From an uncultured Sulfitobacter sp. (GTDB taxonomy: Bacteria; Pseudomonadota; Alphaproteobacteria; Rhodobacterales; Rhodobacteraceae): 64,000 bases of DNA. The notes under the pieces were generated by a model. That model worked only from the letters and a program-made list of their open reading frames with translations, searched no databases and was not told the DNA's origin. The DNA lies in assembly GCA_947492925.1 (NCBI GenBank), contig CANLOQ010000001.1, forward strand, positions 186,001 through 250,000, written 5' to 3'. Made by a program: the position numbers and the translations under genes. Shown piece by piece: positions 1-8,364 of this stretch (positions are counted from its first letter, which is position 1; each line of letters begins with the position of its first letter).

Positions 1-1201
1 CCCCCACGGGCCGCCCCTTCACCACCATCACCTTGATCAAACCCTTGGTCTTGCGCTCTGCAATCGCCCGGTCATTGTGGTTGTAGTGAAACCGCACCAC
101 CTCCAGTGCGGGCCCGTGCTTTTTCTTGGCCTGCGCTTCGGTCAGCCCCACCTGTGACAGTTCCGGCTCGGTGTAGGTGGCCCAGGGGATATGCGCCGTC
201 TTGGCCTTGGACGGCAGACCAAACAGCATGGACCGGATGATCACACCCGCATGATAGCCCGCCACATGGGTAAACTGCATCCCGCCCGCCACATCGCCAA
301 TCGCATAGACCTTGCGGTTGCTCGTGCGCAGCCCGTCGTCCACCTTGATCCCGGTCTTTGACGGTTTGATCCCTGCCGCCTCCAGATCCAGCTTATCGGT
401 GTTGCTCTTGCGCCCCACGGCCATCAGCAGATGCGAGCCCTTGAAGACACGGCCATCCTTGGCCTCAACCTCAATCGCACCCGCCGTGCCGCGTATCTCA
501 GCGGCCAGCGCGTCTTCCTCAATCACCACGCCCTCTTCGCGCAGCGTGTCCAGCACGATTTCTGCCAGTTCAGGATCATCCTTGCCCAGCGCCTTGGCAC
601 CCTCGATCACCGTCACCTTGCAGCCCATGCGGATATGCGCCTGCGCCATTTCCATCCCGATAGGACCACCTCCGATGATCAGCAGATGCTCGGGCTTTTC
701 ACGCAGATCAAACAGTGTCTCGTTGGTCTCATAGGGCACGCTGTCCAGCCCCGGAATGGGCGGCACCAGCGGCGATGACCCGGTCGCAATAACGATGCGC
801 CGCGCCTTGATCACCGTATCGCCCGCCTGCACTTCTTTGTCAGAGATAAAGCGCCCGTATTCCCGGATCACATTGATCCCGAACCCCTCAAACCGCTCCT
901 GGCTGTCCACCGGCGCGATCTGCGCGATCACATCCGCGACGTGATCCTTGGCGGCGGCATAATCGACCGCGCCCGCCGCATCCGCCACACCGTATTGCGC
1001 CGAATGGCGCTGCCCATAGGCCGCCTTGCCCGTCGCAATCAACGCCTTGGAGGGGACACAGCCAAAGTTCAGGCAATCGCCCCCCATCTTGTGCCCTTCC
1101 AGCAGGACCACATCCGCGCCCATCTGCGCCGCCCCAGCCGCCACCGACAACCCGCCAGAGCCTGCGCCGATAATCAAAATATCCGTCTTGATACGTTTCA
1201 T
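1..1201 (-). CDS. FAD-dependent pyridine nucleotide-disulfide oxidoreductase (partial, C-terminus beyond window)
   Basis: The protein begins MKRIKTDILIIGAGSGGLSV, a Rossmann FAD-binding site. The redox-active disulfide motif CLNFGC lies at residues 43-48, followed by VPSKAL. A second Rossmann motif (IIGGGPIGME) binds NAD(P)H, and an AIGDV motif follows. This is the class I flavoprotein disulfide reductase family (dihydrolipoamide dehydrogenase, mercuric reductase-like). The CLNFGC spacing matches the mercuric reductase-like/Lpd-like branch found in proteobacteria with a TVP38-family membrane gene, so the true substrate is uncertain. The gene has no neighbouring dehydrogenase-complex E1/E2 genes. 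Its ATG overlaps the stop of the upstream VTT gene by 4 nt (ATGA), so the two are probably cotranslated. The reading frame is still open at base 1, so the dimerisation domain is incomplete here. Confidence 0.85.
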   Translation of the reverse strand, partial: MKRIKTDILIIGAGSGGLSVAAGAAQMGADVVLLEGHKMGGDCLNFGCVPSKALIATGKAAYGQRHSAQYGVADAAGAVDYAAAKDHVADVIAQIAPVDSQERFEGFGINVIREYGRFISDKEVQAGDTVIKARRIVIATGSSPLVPPIPGLDSVPYETNETLFDLREKPEHLLIIGGGPIGMEMAQAHIRMGCKVTVIEGAKALGKDDPELAEIVLDTLREEGVVIEEDALAAEIRGTAGAIEVEAKDGRVFKGSHLLMAVGRKSNTDKLDLEAAGIKPSKTGIKVDDGLRTSNRKVYAIGDVAGGMQFTHVAGYHAGVIIRSMLFGLPSKAKTAHIPWATYTEPELSQVGLTEAQAKKKHGPALEVVRFHYNHNDRAIAERKTKGLIKVMVVKGRPVG

Positions 1202-1941
1202 TCCGTAAGGTCCTTCTTGCCGGTCACGGCCTTGATGATCACGGGCAGCACCGACAACAGGCACAGGCCGAGAATGGGCAGCAAGATATGTGGCTCGAAT
1301 ATGATGGCAAGGTTTGGGGTCTCACCCTTGGCAAACACCTCGCCCAAACCCGCGCCAACGGAAGTATAAACAAGCGACCCCGGAATAATCCCGATAAAGG
1401 TCGAGAGCGCAAACCGGTAGAGCGGCACGCCCACAAAGGCGGGGATCAGGTTGGCCACGAAAAACGGCACCGCCGGCACCAGCCGGATGAAAAACAGCAT
1501 CGACCACTGGTTTTCGTCGATGCCTTTCTTGATCTTCGAGACAAGCCCCTCAGACGCATCCATCCGCGCCTGCAATTTTTTGCCCAGCCCCATGCGCGCC
1601 GCCAGAAAGATAAGCACCGCCCCGATGGTGGCCCCCGTGATGTTGACAATCGTGCCCAGCGCCGTGCCAAACAGGAACCCACCCGTCAGTGTCCCAATCG
1701 CGGCCCCCGGCAATGAAAACGCCACGATGGTCACGTAAATCGCGATGAACACCAGCACCGTCAGCACAAAATTGCTGTCGCGAAAGGCAATCAGCGCCTC
1801 ACGGTTGTCGCGCAGCGCCTCAAAACTCAGATAATCGCGCAGCGTGACCGCCCCGATCACCGCCACCGTCGCAATCGCAATCAGCGGGAGATATCGGCGC
1901 AAACCCGATTTTTCTGTCTCTGGTTCTGTCATGTCAGTCAT
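1198..1941 (-). CDS. TVP38/TMEM64 (VTT/DedA-like) membrane protein
   Basis: This is a 247-residue inner-membrane protein. After a polar N-terminus it has one hydrophobic segment (about residues 16-35), then a VTT-domain core with the family-type segments FSLPGAAIGTLTGGFLFG and VNITGATIGAVLIF, and FFIRLVPAVPFFVANLIPAF. A C-terminal pair of helices follows. The VTT family includes DedA/TMEM41-type proteins proposed to act in lipid transport or membrane homeostasis; the bacterial function is not firmly defined. It overlaps the downstream flavoprotein gene by 4 nt. Such VTT plus disulfide-oxidoreductase pairs are common in proteobacteria, which suggests a joint membrane redox role, but that is inference. 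The start at 1941 or the ATG three codons later are both possible. Confidence 0.8.
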   Translation of the reverse strand: MTDMTEPETEKSGLRRYLPLIAIATVAVIGAVTLRDYLSFEALRDNREALIAFRDSNFVLTVLVFIAIYVTIVAFSLPGAAIGTLTGGFLFGTALGTIVNITGATIGAVLIFLAARMGLGKKLQARMDASEGLVSKIKKGIDENQWSMLFFIRLVPAVPFFVANLIPAFVGVPLYRFALSTFIGIIPGSLVYTSVGAGLGEVFAKGETPNLAIIFEPHILLPILGLCLLSVLPVIIKAVTGKKDLTE

Positions 1942-2147
1942 CTATGGCACCCTTTCGGTCCGAACGCATCTGTCTTGTCTCAACAGATGCCCCGCCGCAG
2001 CCAGATAAAACAGGCCGATCACAGCGGCTTGAACGGCAGTGTACCAAAAGACCCCGATTTACGGCCAAAGCCGTGCGTTTGAAACATTCCGCCGCGGCAA
2101 ACCGGCGCAAATGTTGCAATTGGCACGCCAAAACCCGGCCAGAGGGT

Positions 2148-2176
2148 TTGACTTGCTTACAACTGCCCAGTAAAGA
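2148..2176 (+). promoter_or_regulatory. Candidate sigma-70-type promoter of rpmH-rnpA-yidD
   Basis: TTGACT (2148-2153) is separated by 17 nt from TAAAGA (2171-2176), about 70 nt before the rpmH ATG. The -35 fits the consensus well and the -10 is weak. This is the only good pairing I found in the 300-nt divergent gap between the VTT gene and rpmH (1942-2244); the rest of that gap holds nothing else I can name. Confidence 0.45.
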
Positions 2177-2244
2177 CCGGGCTTGATATGCCGCTGCTGA
2201 CCCGAATCCGGGCCGCAGCCTTGAATTAGATGGAGCAGGACGCG

Positions 2245-2379
2245 ATGAAACGCACCTTTCAACCTTCCAACCTCGTGCGCAAGCGCCGCCACGGTTTTCG
2301 CGCACGCATGGCCACCAAAGCGGGCCGCAAGATCATCAATGCACGCCGCGCCCAGGGCCGGAGCAAGCTGAGCGCGTAA
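2245..2379 (+). CDS. rpmH: 50S ribosomal protein L34
   Basis: The 44-residue basic protein [18 protein letters not shown]... ends in GRSKLSA and is a full-length L34. It is too short for many ORF callers but unmistakable. An in-frame ATG lies five codons upstream (2230), but the family starts at MKRTFQ, and a purine-rich ribosome site (GGAGCAGGA) sits directly before 2245. It opens the conserved rpmH-rnpA-yidD cluster next to the candidate promoter at 2148. Confidence 0.97.
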   Translation: MKRTFQPSNLVRKRRHGFRARMATKAGRKIINARRAQGRSKLSA

Positions 2380-2400
2380 AGCGCCGCCAGCTTTTGTGAC

Positions 2401-2826
2401 ATGACACCGCCGGAGGCCCCCAAGGATGGCAATATCGCCGCCGAAGGGATCACGCCTCCGGCGGTTTCCGTGCGTCTGGAGACATTGACCAAACGCGCCG
2501 ACTTTCAGCGCGCCACGCGGTCACCCCATGTGGCCAAGCCGGGCTTCGTCTTGCAGATGCGCAAGCGCCGCGTAGATGAACCTGCGGCACCGGACACTAT
2601 CCGCACCGGTTTCACCTGTTCCAAGAAAGTCGGCAACGCCGTTGCCCGCAACCGCGCCAAACGCCGCCTGCGCGAAATCGCCCGTCTGGCCCTGCCCATC
2701 CACGGCCAGCCCGGCAACGACTATGTGCTGGTTGGCCGCAAGAATGTCACGGCCACCCTGCCCTTTGCGCAACTCCAGTCCGATTTCCTGCATGCCCTGA
2801 ACATCCTGCACGGCACCCGCAAATGA
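2401..2826 (+). CDS. rnpA: Ribonuclease P protein component
   Basis: The 141-residue basic protein helps the M1 RNA mature tRNA 5' ends. After an N-terminal extension of about 30 residues, the family core starts at LETLTKRADFQRA. The RNP-binding signature KKVGNAVARNRAKRRLRE is intact at mid-protein. It follows rpmH by 21 nt and overlaps yidD by 4 nt (ATGA), the usual order in this cluster. The N-terminal 25-30 residues are rich in Pro and Ala and poorly conserved, so a later start cannot be fully excluded. Confidence 0.96.
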   Translation: MTPPEAPKDGNIAAEGITPPAVSVRLETLTKRADFQRATRSPHVAKPGFVLQMRKRRVDEPAAPDTIRTGFTCSKKVGNAVARNRAKRRLREIARLALPIHGQPGNDYVLVGRKNVTATLPFAQLQSDFLHALNILHGTRK

Positions 2827-3044
2827 CCCCGCTCGCGCGCGTCCTGTCCCTGCCGGTCCTCGCCTACCGCGCGGTCTTCAGCCCATGGGTCGGCCACAAC
2901 TGCCGCTACCAGCCCACCTGTAGCCTCTATGCACTCGAAGCCCTGCAAAAGCACGGCGGCCTGCGCGGCGGCTGGCTCGCCGCCCGTCGCATCGCGCGCT
3001 GCCACCCGTGGGGCGGCAGCGGGATTGATAATGTGCCGGAGTGA
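2823..3044 (+). CDS. yidD: Membrane protein insertion efficiency factor YidD
   Basis: This is a 73-residue protein with the family motif of a hydrophobic N-terminus followed by FSPWVGHNCRYQPTCSLYALEAL and CHPWGGSGIDNVP. It has the two conserved Cys in CRYQPTC and a third in CHPWG. YidD peripherally binds the inner membrane and assists YidC. It overlaps rnpA by 4 nt. Unusually, yidC is not next in line but lies 5.3 kb downstream at 8365, after three unrelated genes. Confidence 0.95.
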   Translation: MTPLARVLSLPVLAYRAVFSPWVGHNCRYQPTCSLYALEALQKHGGLRGGWLAARRIARCHPWGGSGIDNVPE

Positions 3045-3257
3045 ATGCGGGAGAACTTCAAACAAAGACGGGGCTGACCCTGACCTGAGCGATGCTGTTG
3101 CAGGCTGGCGCGCTGACAGGCGACAAGATGTCGTCACGTGCTGCAGGCGCAGATCCTGTTTCAGGCACGTGAAAAAGACAACAAATGCATGCTCACACGT
3201 TCAATACGCTTGCCAGCAAACCGATGCCTGCACCTACGCATGAATATACTATCGCGA

Positions 3258-4946
3258 TTAGTCTTTTCCGCAGGGTGACACCCTTTCCAAATCAATCATC
3301 CGGTGCGCAGGCAGCACGGGGTTGTTAAGCAGATACGCCTCTGCCTCATCCAGATTTCCTGCATATGCCGCAAGCCTCATCGCGTTGAAGGCATAGCGCT
3401 TATGGAACATATCGTTGCGTTCCTTTTCAGGAAACTCAGCAAGCCGTGCCAAGCCCGCAATCGCATACGCTTGAGCCCCCAAATCTCCGGGTGTTGCAAT
3501 CAGGCAGCGCGTTTCCATCGCTTCCCCGACTGCGGTGCGATCGTTCAATGCCGAAACATCCTCTGGCGGTAACCCAAACAACATTCCCCATACCCGAAAA
3601 TGTTCTGCCAGCCATTTAGCCTTTATCCTGGGATTGGCGCCCAAATCCTCAAGGTAGGCTGCGTATTCGTCGCGGGCACTCAACAAATCAGAGGTTTTAT
3701 AGATATCGGGTCTTTCGCGATAGCGGTCGATCAGATGACGCAGCGGATCACTCAATCCATCACCTGACTGCCGCAACCTGTCAACATAGGGCTTTAAAAC
3801 ACGGCCGCGTTGGTCAGGAAACGCCTTGAGAATATGCACATACCCAAATTTACGCACCTTGGAGGTATCTTTGCCGATCAACGCATTACCCTCCCAAATT
3901 TCAGCCATCAGGGCCAATTGTTCATCAAGCGATCCCTTCAGCACCTCTTTCGGGATCAATGCCCGCTGCTTGAACCTTTTCAGTTTGCGTCTGATTTCTG
4001 GTTCAAGATCGCCCGCCAGGGCATCATCGCGTGATGCAGGGGTCAGGGTGTTCGAAAACCAGCCCTGTTCCGTAAAGGGCGTTCGACCGGTACCAACACC
4101 TGCACGGCGCAAAAACTCTTTTGGTGTCTCTCCGCCCATAGATTTCAAGCTGCGCTTCCGTATAAATCCGCGATCGTCCAATCTGTCCAGACCGCCAGAC
4201 AAAAAGGCAAATCGCGGCCCTCCGTCTATCGGTTGCAGGGTGCCATGCCGGGCAAATGCGATATCCCCATCAGGTTTTGTCAGGCTCCAAAGCAAAGTAT
4301 CTTTCACCCCAAGCTGCGACGCCTCCTGTGACGGCAATTGAAGTCTGCCCGCAACATGGCTGAGAATAAGGTCAGCAGCTTGCGGCGTCGTGCGTGTCAG
4401 CAAAATGCATTTTTCCGGTGCAAACTCGATCAAGGCGCAGTCTGAACCGCGACCAAGACGAAAGGTCACGCCGATGGTGTCACGGCCCGGCTTATTGCGT
4501 ACCGCGGCAGCACCGCCATCAAACAACAAAGCTTGGCACACTTGGTCGCATCCATAACCGGAACCTTGCTCTTTGACATATTCGATCAACTGATCGGGCT
4601 TTGCCCATCCCGAAATGTCGCGCTTCGTTTCCGCGATGAAACTGTCTGCTCTAAGGTCGGATTGTGCGGGGGTTTCGATGAAGACGTTCCAGACAACCAC
4701 CATTCCCCCGATGCCAAATACCGCCGACACGATACGGCGCGGCCACACGACGACCGCGGGTAGTCCACAAAGCAACACCAAAGCCGCTGCCGGCATTGCC
4801 TGCACAACCCCAAGCAGCATACCAGCTATTGGCGGAAAAATCAGGACGACCAGAAAAATCAGACCGCCAAACATGCTCATCAACAGGGTTATCGCCAAGA
4901 CGATACCCGTTATCCAAAAATACGCGCGCCTCATGGTGCAATCCAA
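3258..4946 (-). CDS. Unknown membrane-anchored protein, 562 residues
   Basis: I do not recognise this family. The N-terminal 95 residues contain three or four hydrophobic segments (about 8-28, 30-50, 52-68 and 70-90, with WPRR as a loop), and the remaining 465 residues look soluble. The soluble part has four cysteines around positions 130-165 (SGYGCDQVCQALLF, then SDCALIEFAPEKCILL) and a C-terminal helical region (VGEAMETRCLIATPGDLGAQAYAIAGLARLAEF) that resembles tetratricopeptide-type packing, ending in RMIDLERVSPCGKD. An alternative ATG four codons in (MRRAYFW) is equally plausible. It is transcribed against rnpA-yidD and stands alone in the gap between yidD and ttcA. Base composition is lower in GC than its neighbours, so lateral acquisition is possible. 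Confidence 0.6.
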   Translation of the reverse strand: MDCTMRRAYFWITGIVLAITLLMSMFGGLIFLVVLIFPPIAGMLLGVVQAMPAAALVLLCGLPAVVVWPRRIVSAVFGIGGMVVVWNVFIETPAQSDLRADSFIAETKRDISGWAKPDQLIEYVKEQGSGYGCDQVCQALLFDGGAAAVRNKPGRDTIGVTFRLGRGSDCALIEFAPEKCILLTRTTPQAADLILSHVAGRLQLPSQEASQLGVKDTLLWSLTKPDGDIAFARHGTLQPIDGGPRFAFLSGGLDRLDDRGFIRKRSLKSMGGETPKEFLRRAGVGTGRTPFTEQGWFSNTLTPASRDDALAGDLEPEIRRKLKRFKQRALIPKEVLKGSLDEQLALMAEIWEGNALIGKDTSKVRKFGYVHILKAFPDQRGRVLKPYVDRLRQSGDGLSDPLRHLIDRYRERPDIYKTSDLLSARDEYAAYLEDLGANPRIKAKWLAEHFRVWGMLFGLPPEDVSALNDRTAVGEAMETRCLIATPGDLGAQAYAIAGLARLAEFPEKERNDMFHKRYAFNAMRLAAYAGNLDEAEAYLLNNPVLPAHRMIDLERVSPCGKD

Positions 4947-5577
4947 ACCTCAAATCCTCAGAAGGATGTAAGCGCATGAATTTGGCAAAAGTCTGTCGAA
5001 CATTCGCTCTGACTTTGACTTAGGACCCGCCGTCCGATGAAATCAGACGGCTTGGTCAGAGGTGTTTGTGTGATCGCTGCGCGGTTGTGAGCGGCGGGCG
5101 AATTTCACCAAGCTGGATGACAGATGCGCGGGCGCGATGTTTCTGAAAGCCAGACCGCAGGACCAACTGCCAAGGTCACCGTCAAACAGATGCCAGCCCC
5201 ACCAAATTGCATGCGGTTGTATTTGCCCACGTCGAAGACACCAGACAGTCTTCAAAATGGGCAATCGCTGTGAGAAGCGTTACAGCAATCTCACAATCCC
5301 CGACATGTCTGGCTCTGATCCATAAACCACTTCGTGGGGCATCAGAAGGCTTCACCACCACCCAATGGCCCGATGCCCGCGCACCCGCGACCGCTGCATT
5401 AACCAACATCGCCGGTGCACACACGGTGTACGCAGGGTGTACGGCGGGTGACGTCTTTTCCGGCCCCGTACACACCGCCCCAGTAAAATTAAATCCCCAC
5501 GCAACACCCGTTGTGCCCACACCAAACACGGCGCTGGAAATCATTGAACGCGCGTCCGAAACACTCTATTTGACCCC
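4947..5577. other. 630-nt stretch without an assignable gene
   Basis: Open frames occur on both strands (for example about 120 codons on minus at 5182-5544, and a plus frame from 5207 that overlaps ttcA). None has a convincing start, ribosome site or recognisable protein family. A 6-bp stem (5029-5034 with 5046-5051, GCCGTC/GACGGC) sits at the left. It may be a decayed gene or simply a long regulatory gap before ttcA. Confidence 0.35.
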
Positions 5578-6414
5578 ATGCTTGATCAACCCGATGATAT
5601 CCACGCCCTTTTCCACGGTGCCCCCCAGACCACCGAGTTCAAGAAGCTGCGCAAACGTCTGGTCCGCCAGACCCGCGAGGCCGTTGAGCAATACGGCATG
5701 ATCGAGGAGGGAGAGACCAAGCCACGCTGGCTCGTCTGTCTGTCCGGCGGCAAGGATAGCTATACCCTGCTGGCCGTCCTGCACGAACTGCAGTGGCGCG
5801 GTCTGCTGCCGGTGGACCTTCTGGCCTGCAATCTCGATCAGGGTCAGCCCGGTTTTCCCGCGACTGTCCTGCCCGAATTTCTGGAACGGATGGGCGTGCC
5901 GCACCGGATCGAATATCAGGACACCTATTCCATCGTGATGGACAAAATCCCGCAGGGTCGCACCTTTTGCGCGCTCTGTTCGCGCCTGCGCCGGGGCAAT
6001 CTCTACCGCATCGCCCGCGAGGAAGGGTGCAGTGCGGTGGTTTTGGGTCATCACCGCGATGACATCCTTGAAACCTTTTTCATGAACCTGTTCCACGGCG
6101 GGCGGCTGGCCACGATGCCGCCCAAATTGGTGAACGAAGAAGGCGATCTTTTTGTCTATCGCCCGCTGGCGCACGTGGCCGAAGTGGATTGCGAAAAGTT
6201 CGCGGCATCAATGGGATATCCGATTATTCCTTGTGATTTATGCGGCTCTCAGGACGGGCTGCAACGTCAGCAGGTCAAGGCGATCCTTGATGGTTGGGAA
6301 GCAAATGCGCCCGGTCGCCGTCAGGTTATGTTCCGTGCCCTGATGAACGCGCGGCCCTCGCACCTGTTGGATCCCAAATTGTTCGATTTCGCGGGTTTGA
6401 CCCGTGAGCACTGA
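5578..6414 (+). CDS. ttcA: tRNA 2-thiocytidine(32) synthetase TtcA
   Basis: The 278-residue PP-loop ATPase thiolates cytidine 32 of tRNA using an iron-sulfur cluster. The ATP pyrophosphatase loop SGGKDS is at residues 56-61. The conserved cysteine pairs are CALC (131-134) and CDLC (219-222), with the family segment [19 protein letters not shown] between them. Length is normal for the family. No clear Shine-Dalgarno precedes the ATG. The gene is monocistronic, about 90 nt ahead of the EAL gene. Confidence 0.95.
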   Translation: MLDQPDDIHALFHGAPQTTEFKKLRKRLVRQTREAVEQYGMIEEGETKPRWLVCLSGGKDSYTLLAVLHELQWRGLLPVDLLACNLDQGQPGFPATVLPEFLERMGVPHRIEYQDTYSIVMDKIPQGRTFCALCSRLRRGNLYRIAREEGCSAVVLGHHRDDILETFFMNLFHGGRLATMPPKLVNEEGDLFVYRPLAHVAEVDCEKFAASMGYPIIPCDLCGSQDGLQRQQVKAILDGWEANAPGRRQVMFRALMNARPSHLLDPKLFDFAGLTREH

Positions 6415-6505
6415 AAATTTTACGTAATTTTCTGCTGATCTCCGGGGCGCGTTAACACAGCGGCCACCAAATATGCCCTAGTCTCCCGTTACAAGGAGAC
6501 ATTTC

Positions 6506-8050
6506 ATGGTCCAACGCTTCACTCGCGCCGCCGCGAAACTCTGGCACCGCCTGACCCCTTCTGTTCTGGGTCCGCCCGCGCTTGCCTTTCTGCCCGCGCT
6601 TTGTCTCGGCGCATTCTGGTTCGGCGGCGAGGGGGCTTTGATCGTTTTGGCCGGCCTGCTGCCGGTGCTCTATCTCATGAATGGGAATTTTCATTCTCAA
6701 TTATCGGCCTATCAACAAAGCACTAACGATGTCTTTCACCGCAGCGCGTTCGAGGAACTGACCGCGCAACTCTACCTCAGGACCAAGGACACCGGGCGGC
6801 AGGCAGCGGTTTTCTGTGTCTTGATCGAAGACTTTGATCAACTTGTCTCGCGGCACGGTCAGGCGGCGGGCGATACGGTGGTGCGGCGCGTGGGCGAAAG
6901 GCTTGTCGGGGCGCTGCGCGCAGATGATATTGTGGGTCTTCTCGGGGATGCCCGTTTTGCCATCTGCACCAGTCCGGTGCGCCACCTTGACCTTGAACTG
7001 TGCATCCAGATGGCCGCCCGCCTCCAATCCGCGATCGAAGAACCGGTTTCGATTGACGGAACGGGCATCTATGTCTCTGCCTCCATTGGATTTTGTCAGC
7101 ACAGCCGCGCCCCCGGCGACGCAGGCGCTGATTGGCTTGACGCTGCCAACACCGCCTTGAGAGAAGCACGGCGGCGCGGCCCCTCTGCCATTCGCGCATT
7201 CTCTGACCAGATGCGACGGGACAAACAGGCACGTGCGGCCCTGCGCGAAGATGTTGTCACGGCGCTGGAAGGCGGCCAGATTCAGCCGTGGTTTCAGCCG
7301 CAGATTTCCACCGATACTGGGCAAATCACCGGGTTTGAGGCGCTTGCCCGGTGGTCCCATCCGGAACGGGGCATGATTTCGCCCGCCGAATTTCTTCCCG
7401 CCGTGGAACAGGCCGGACAGCTGGAACGCTTGGCAGAGGTGATGATCTATCACTCCTTTGCCGCATTGAAAGCATGGGATGGTGCCGGTGTCGACGTGCC
7501 TCAGGTTGGTGTGAATTTTGCCGGATCGGAATTGAGCAATCCCAAGCTACTTGAAAAAATCCAATGGGAATTGGACCGCTTTGATCTTTTGCCGCATCGG
7601 CTTGCGGTAGAGGTGCTTGAAACAGTTGTAGCCAGCGCGCCCGATGACATGATCACCCGCAATATCAACGCCTTGGGCAAGCTTGGCTGCCGCATTGACC
7701 TTGACGATTTCGGCACTGGCCATGCCTCCATCGCGTCCATTCGCCGGTTCTCTGTGTCCCGGATCAAGATTGACCGGTCGTTCGTGATGAAAGCGGACCG
7801 TGACCCGGAACAACAGCGCATGATCAGCGCGATCCTGACGATGGCCGAACGACTGGGCGTTGAAACACTTGCCGAAGGGGTGGAAACGGTGGGCGAACAC
7901 GTACTGCTCGCACAGCTGGGATGTGACCACGTACAGGGCTTTGGCATTGCCCGCCCCATGCCTTTCGAACAGACCCTCGACTGGATCGACCGCCACCTGT
8001 CGAAACTCGAAGACATGCCACGGATCGTGCAAAGCAAATCCGGTGGGTGA
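6506..8050 (+). CDS. c-di-GMP phosphodiesterase with degenerate GGDEF and intact EAL domains
   Basis: The 514-residue protein has two N-terminal membrane segments (about residues 20-60, FLPALCLGAFWF and ALIVLAGLLPVLYLM). A GGDEF-fold domain follows (about 75-235) in which the signature is replaced by LGDARF, so cyclase activity is not expected. An EAL domain follows (about 245-500) with EALARW, an Asp pair in DLDDFGTGHAS, KIDRSFV and LAEGVET, all consistent with an active cyclic-di-GMP hydrolase. A good ribosome site (AAGGAG) lies 8 nt before the ATG. The degenerate GGDEF may bind GTP and regulate the EAL domain, as known for some composite proteins. No adjacent biofilm genes are visible. Confidence 0.88.
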   Translation: MVQRFTRAAAKLWHRLTPSVLGPPALAFLPALCLGAFWFGGEGALIVLAGLLPVLYLMNGNFHSQLSAYQQSTNDVFHRSAFEELTAQLYLRTKDTGRQAAVFCVLIEDFDQLVSRHGQAAGDTVVRRVGERLVGALRADDIVGLLGDARFAICTSPVRHLDLELCIQMAARLQSAIEEPVSIDGTGIYVSASIGFCQHSRAPGDAGADWLDAANTALREARRRGPSAIRAFSDQMRRDKQARAALREDVVTALEGGQIQPWFQPQISTDTGQITGFEALARWSHPERGMISPAEFLPAVEQAGQLERLAEVMIYHSFAALKAWDGAGVDVPQVGVNFAGSELSNPKLLEKIQWELDRFDLLPHRLAVEVLETVVASAPDDMITRNINALGKLGCRIDLDDFGTGHASIASIRRFSVSRIKIDRSFVMKADRDPEQQRMISAILTMAERLGVETLAEGVETVGEHVLLAQLGCDHVQGFGIARPMPFEQTLDWIDRHLSKLEDMPRIVQSKSGG

Positions 8051-8364
8051 CAGGACAGGACGCGATCCACCGGCCAAGTTCGAAACGCAGCACAATGAAC
8101 TGCGACCGGCTTCCGCTCACCCAACACCAAGCCTCATACTGGCTCATACATGATCGCACGATGTATATCAGACTGCCCCACCGGCCCGGCTACCTTTATC
8201 CGCCGCTCCATATATCACGGGGTTACTCCACGATGTCCCGTGCAAGCGCCTTGAACCCGTACGCCGTGGCTTATCCGCACGATGAACCCGATTCCGCTTG
8301 ACCTTTAGGGCCGACCTCTGTTGAACCGGCGTAGTTTTCGACAGACATTCAGGTGGCGATCCCG
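8051..8364 (+). other. 314-nt intergenic region before yidC
   Basis: No gene is supported here; short open frames lack family similarity and ribosome sites. It presumably holds the yidC promoter. I could not identify a clear -35/-10 pair, a tRNA or a terminator for the EAL gene. Confidence 0.4.

Noticed and set aside
5182-5544. 120-codon minus-strand gene upstream of ttcA
   Set aside because: No family similarity, weak start, and overlaps an equally long plus-strand frame; kept only as part of an unassigned region.
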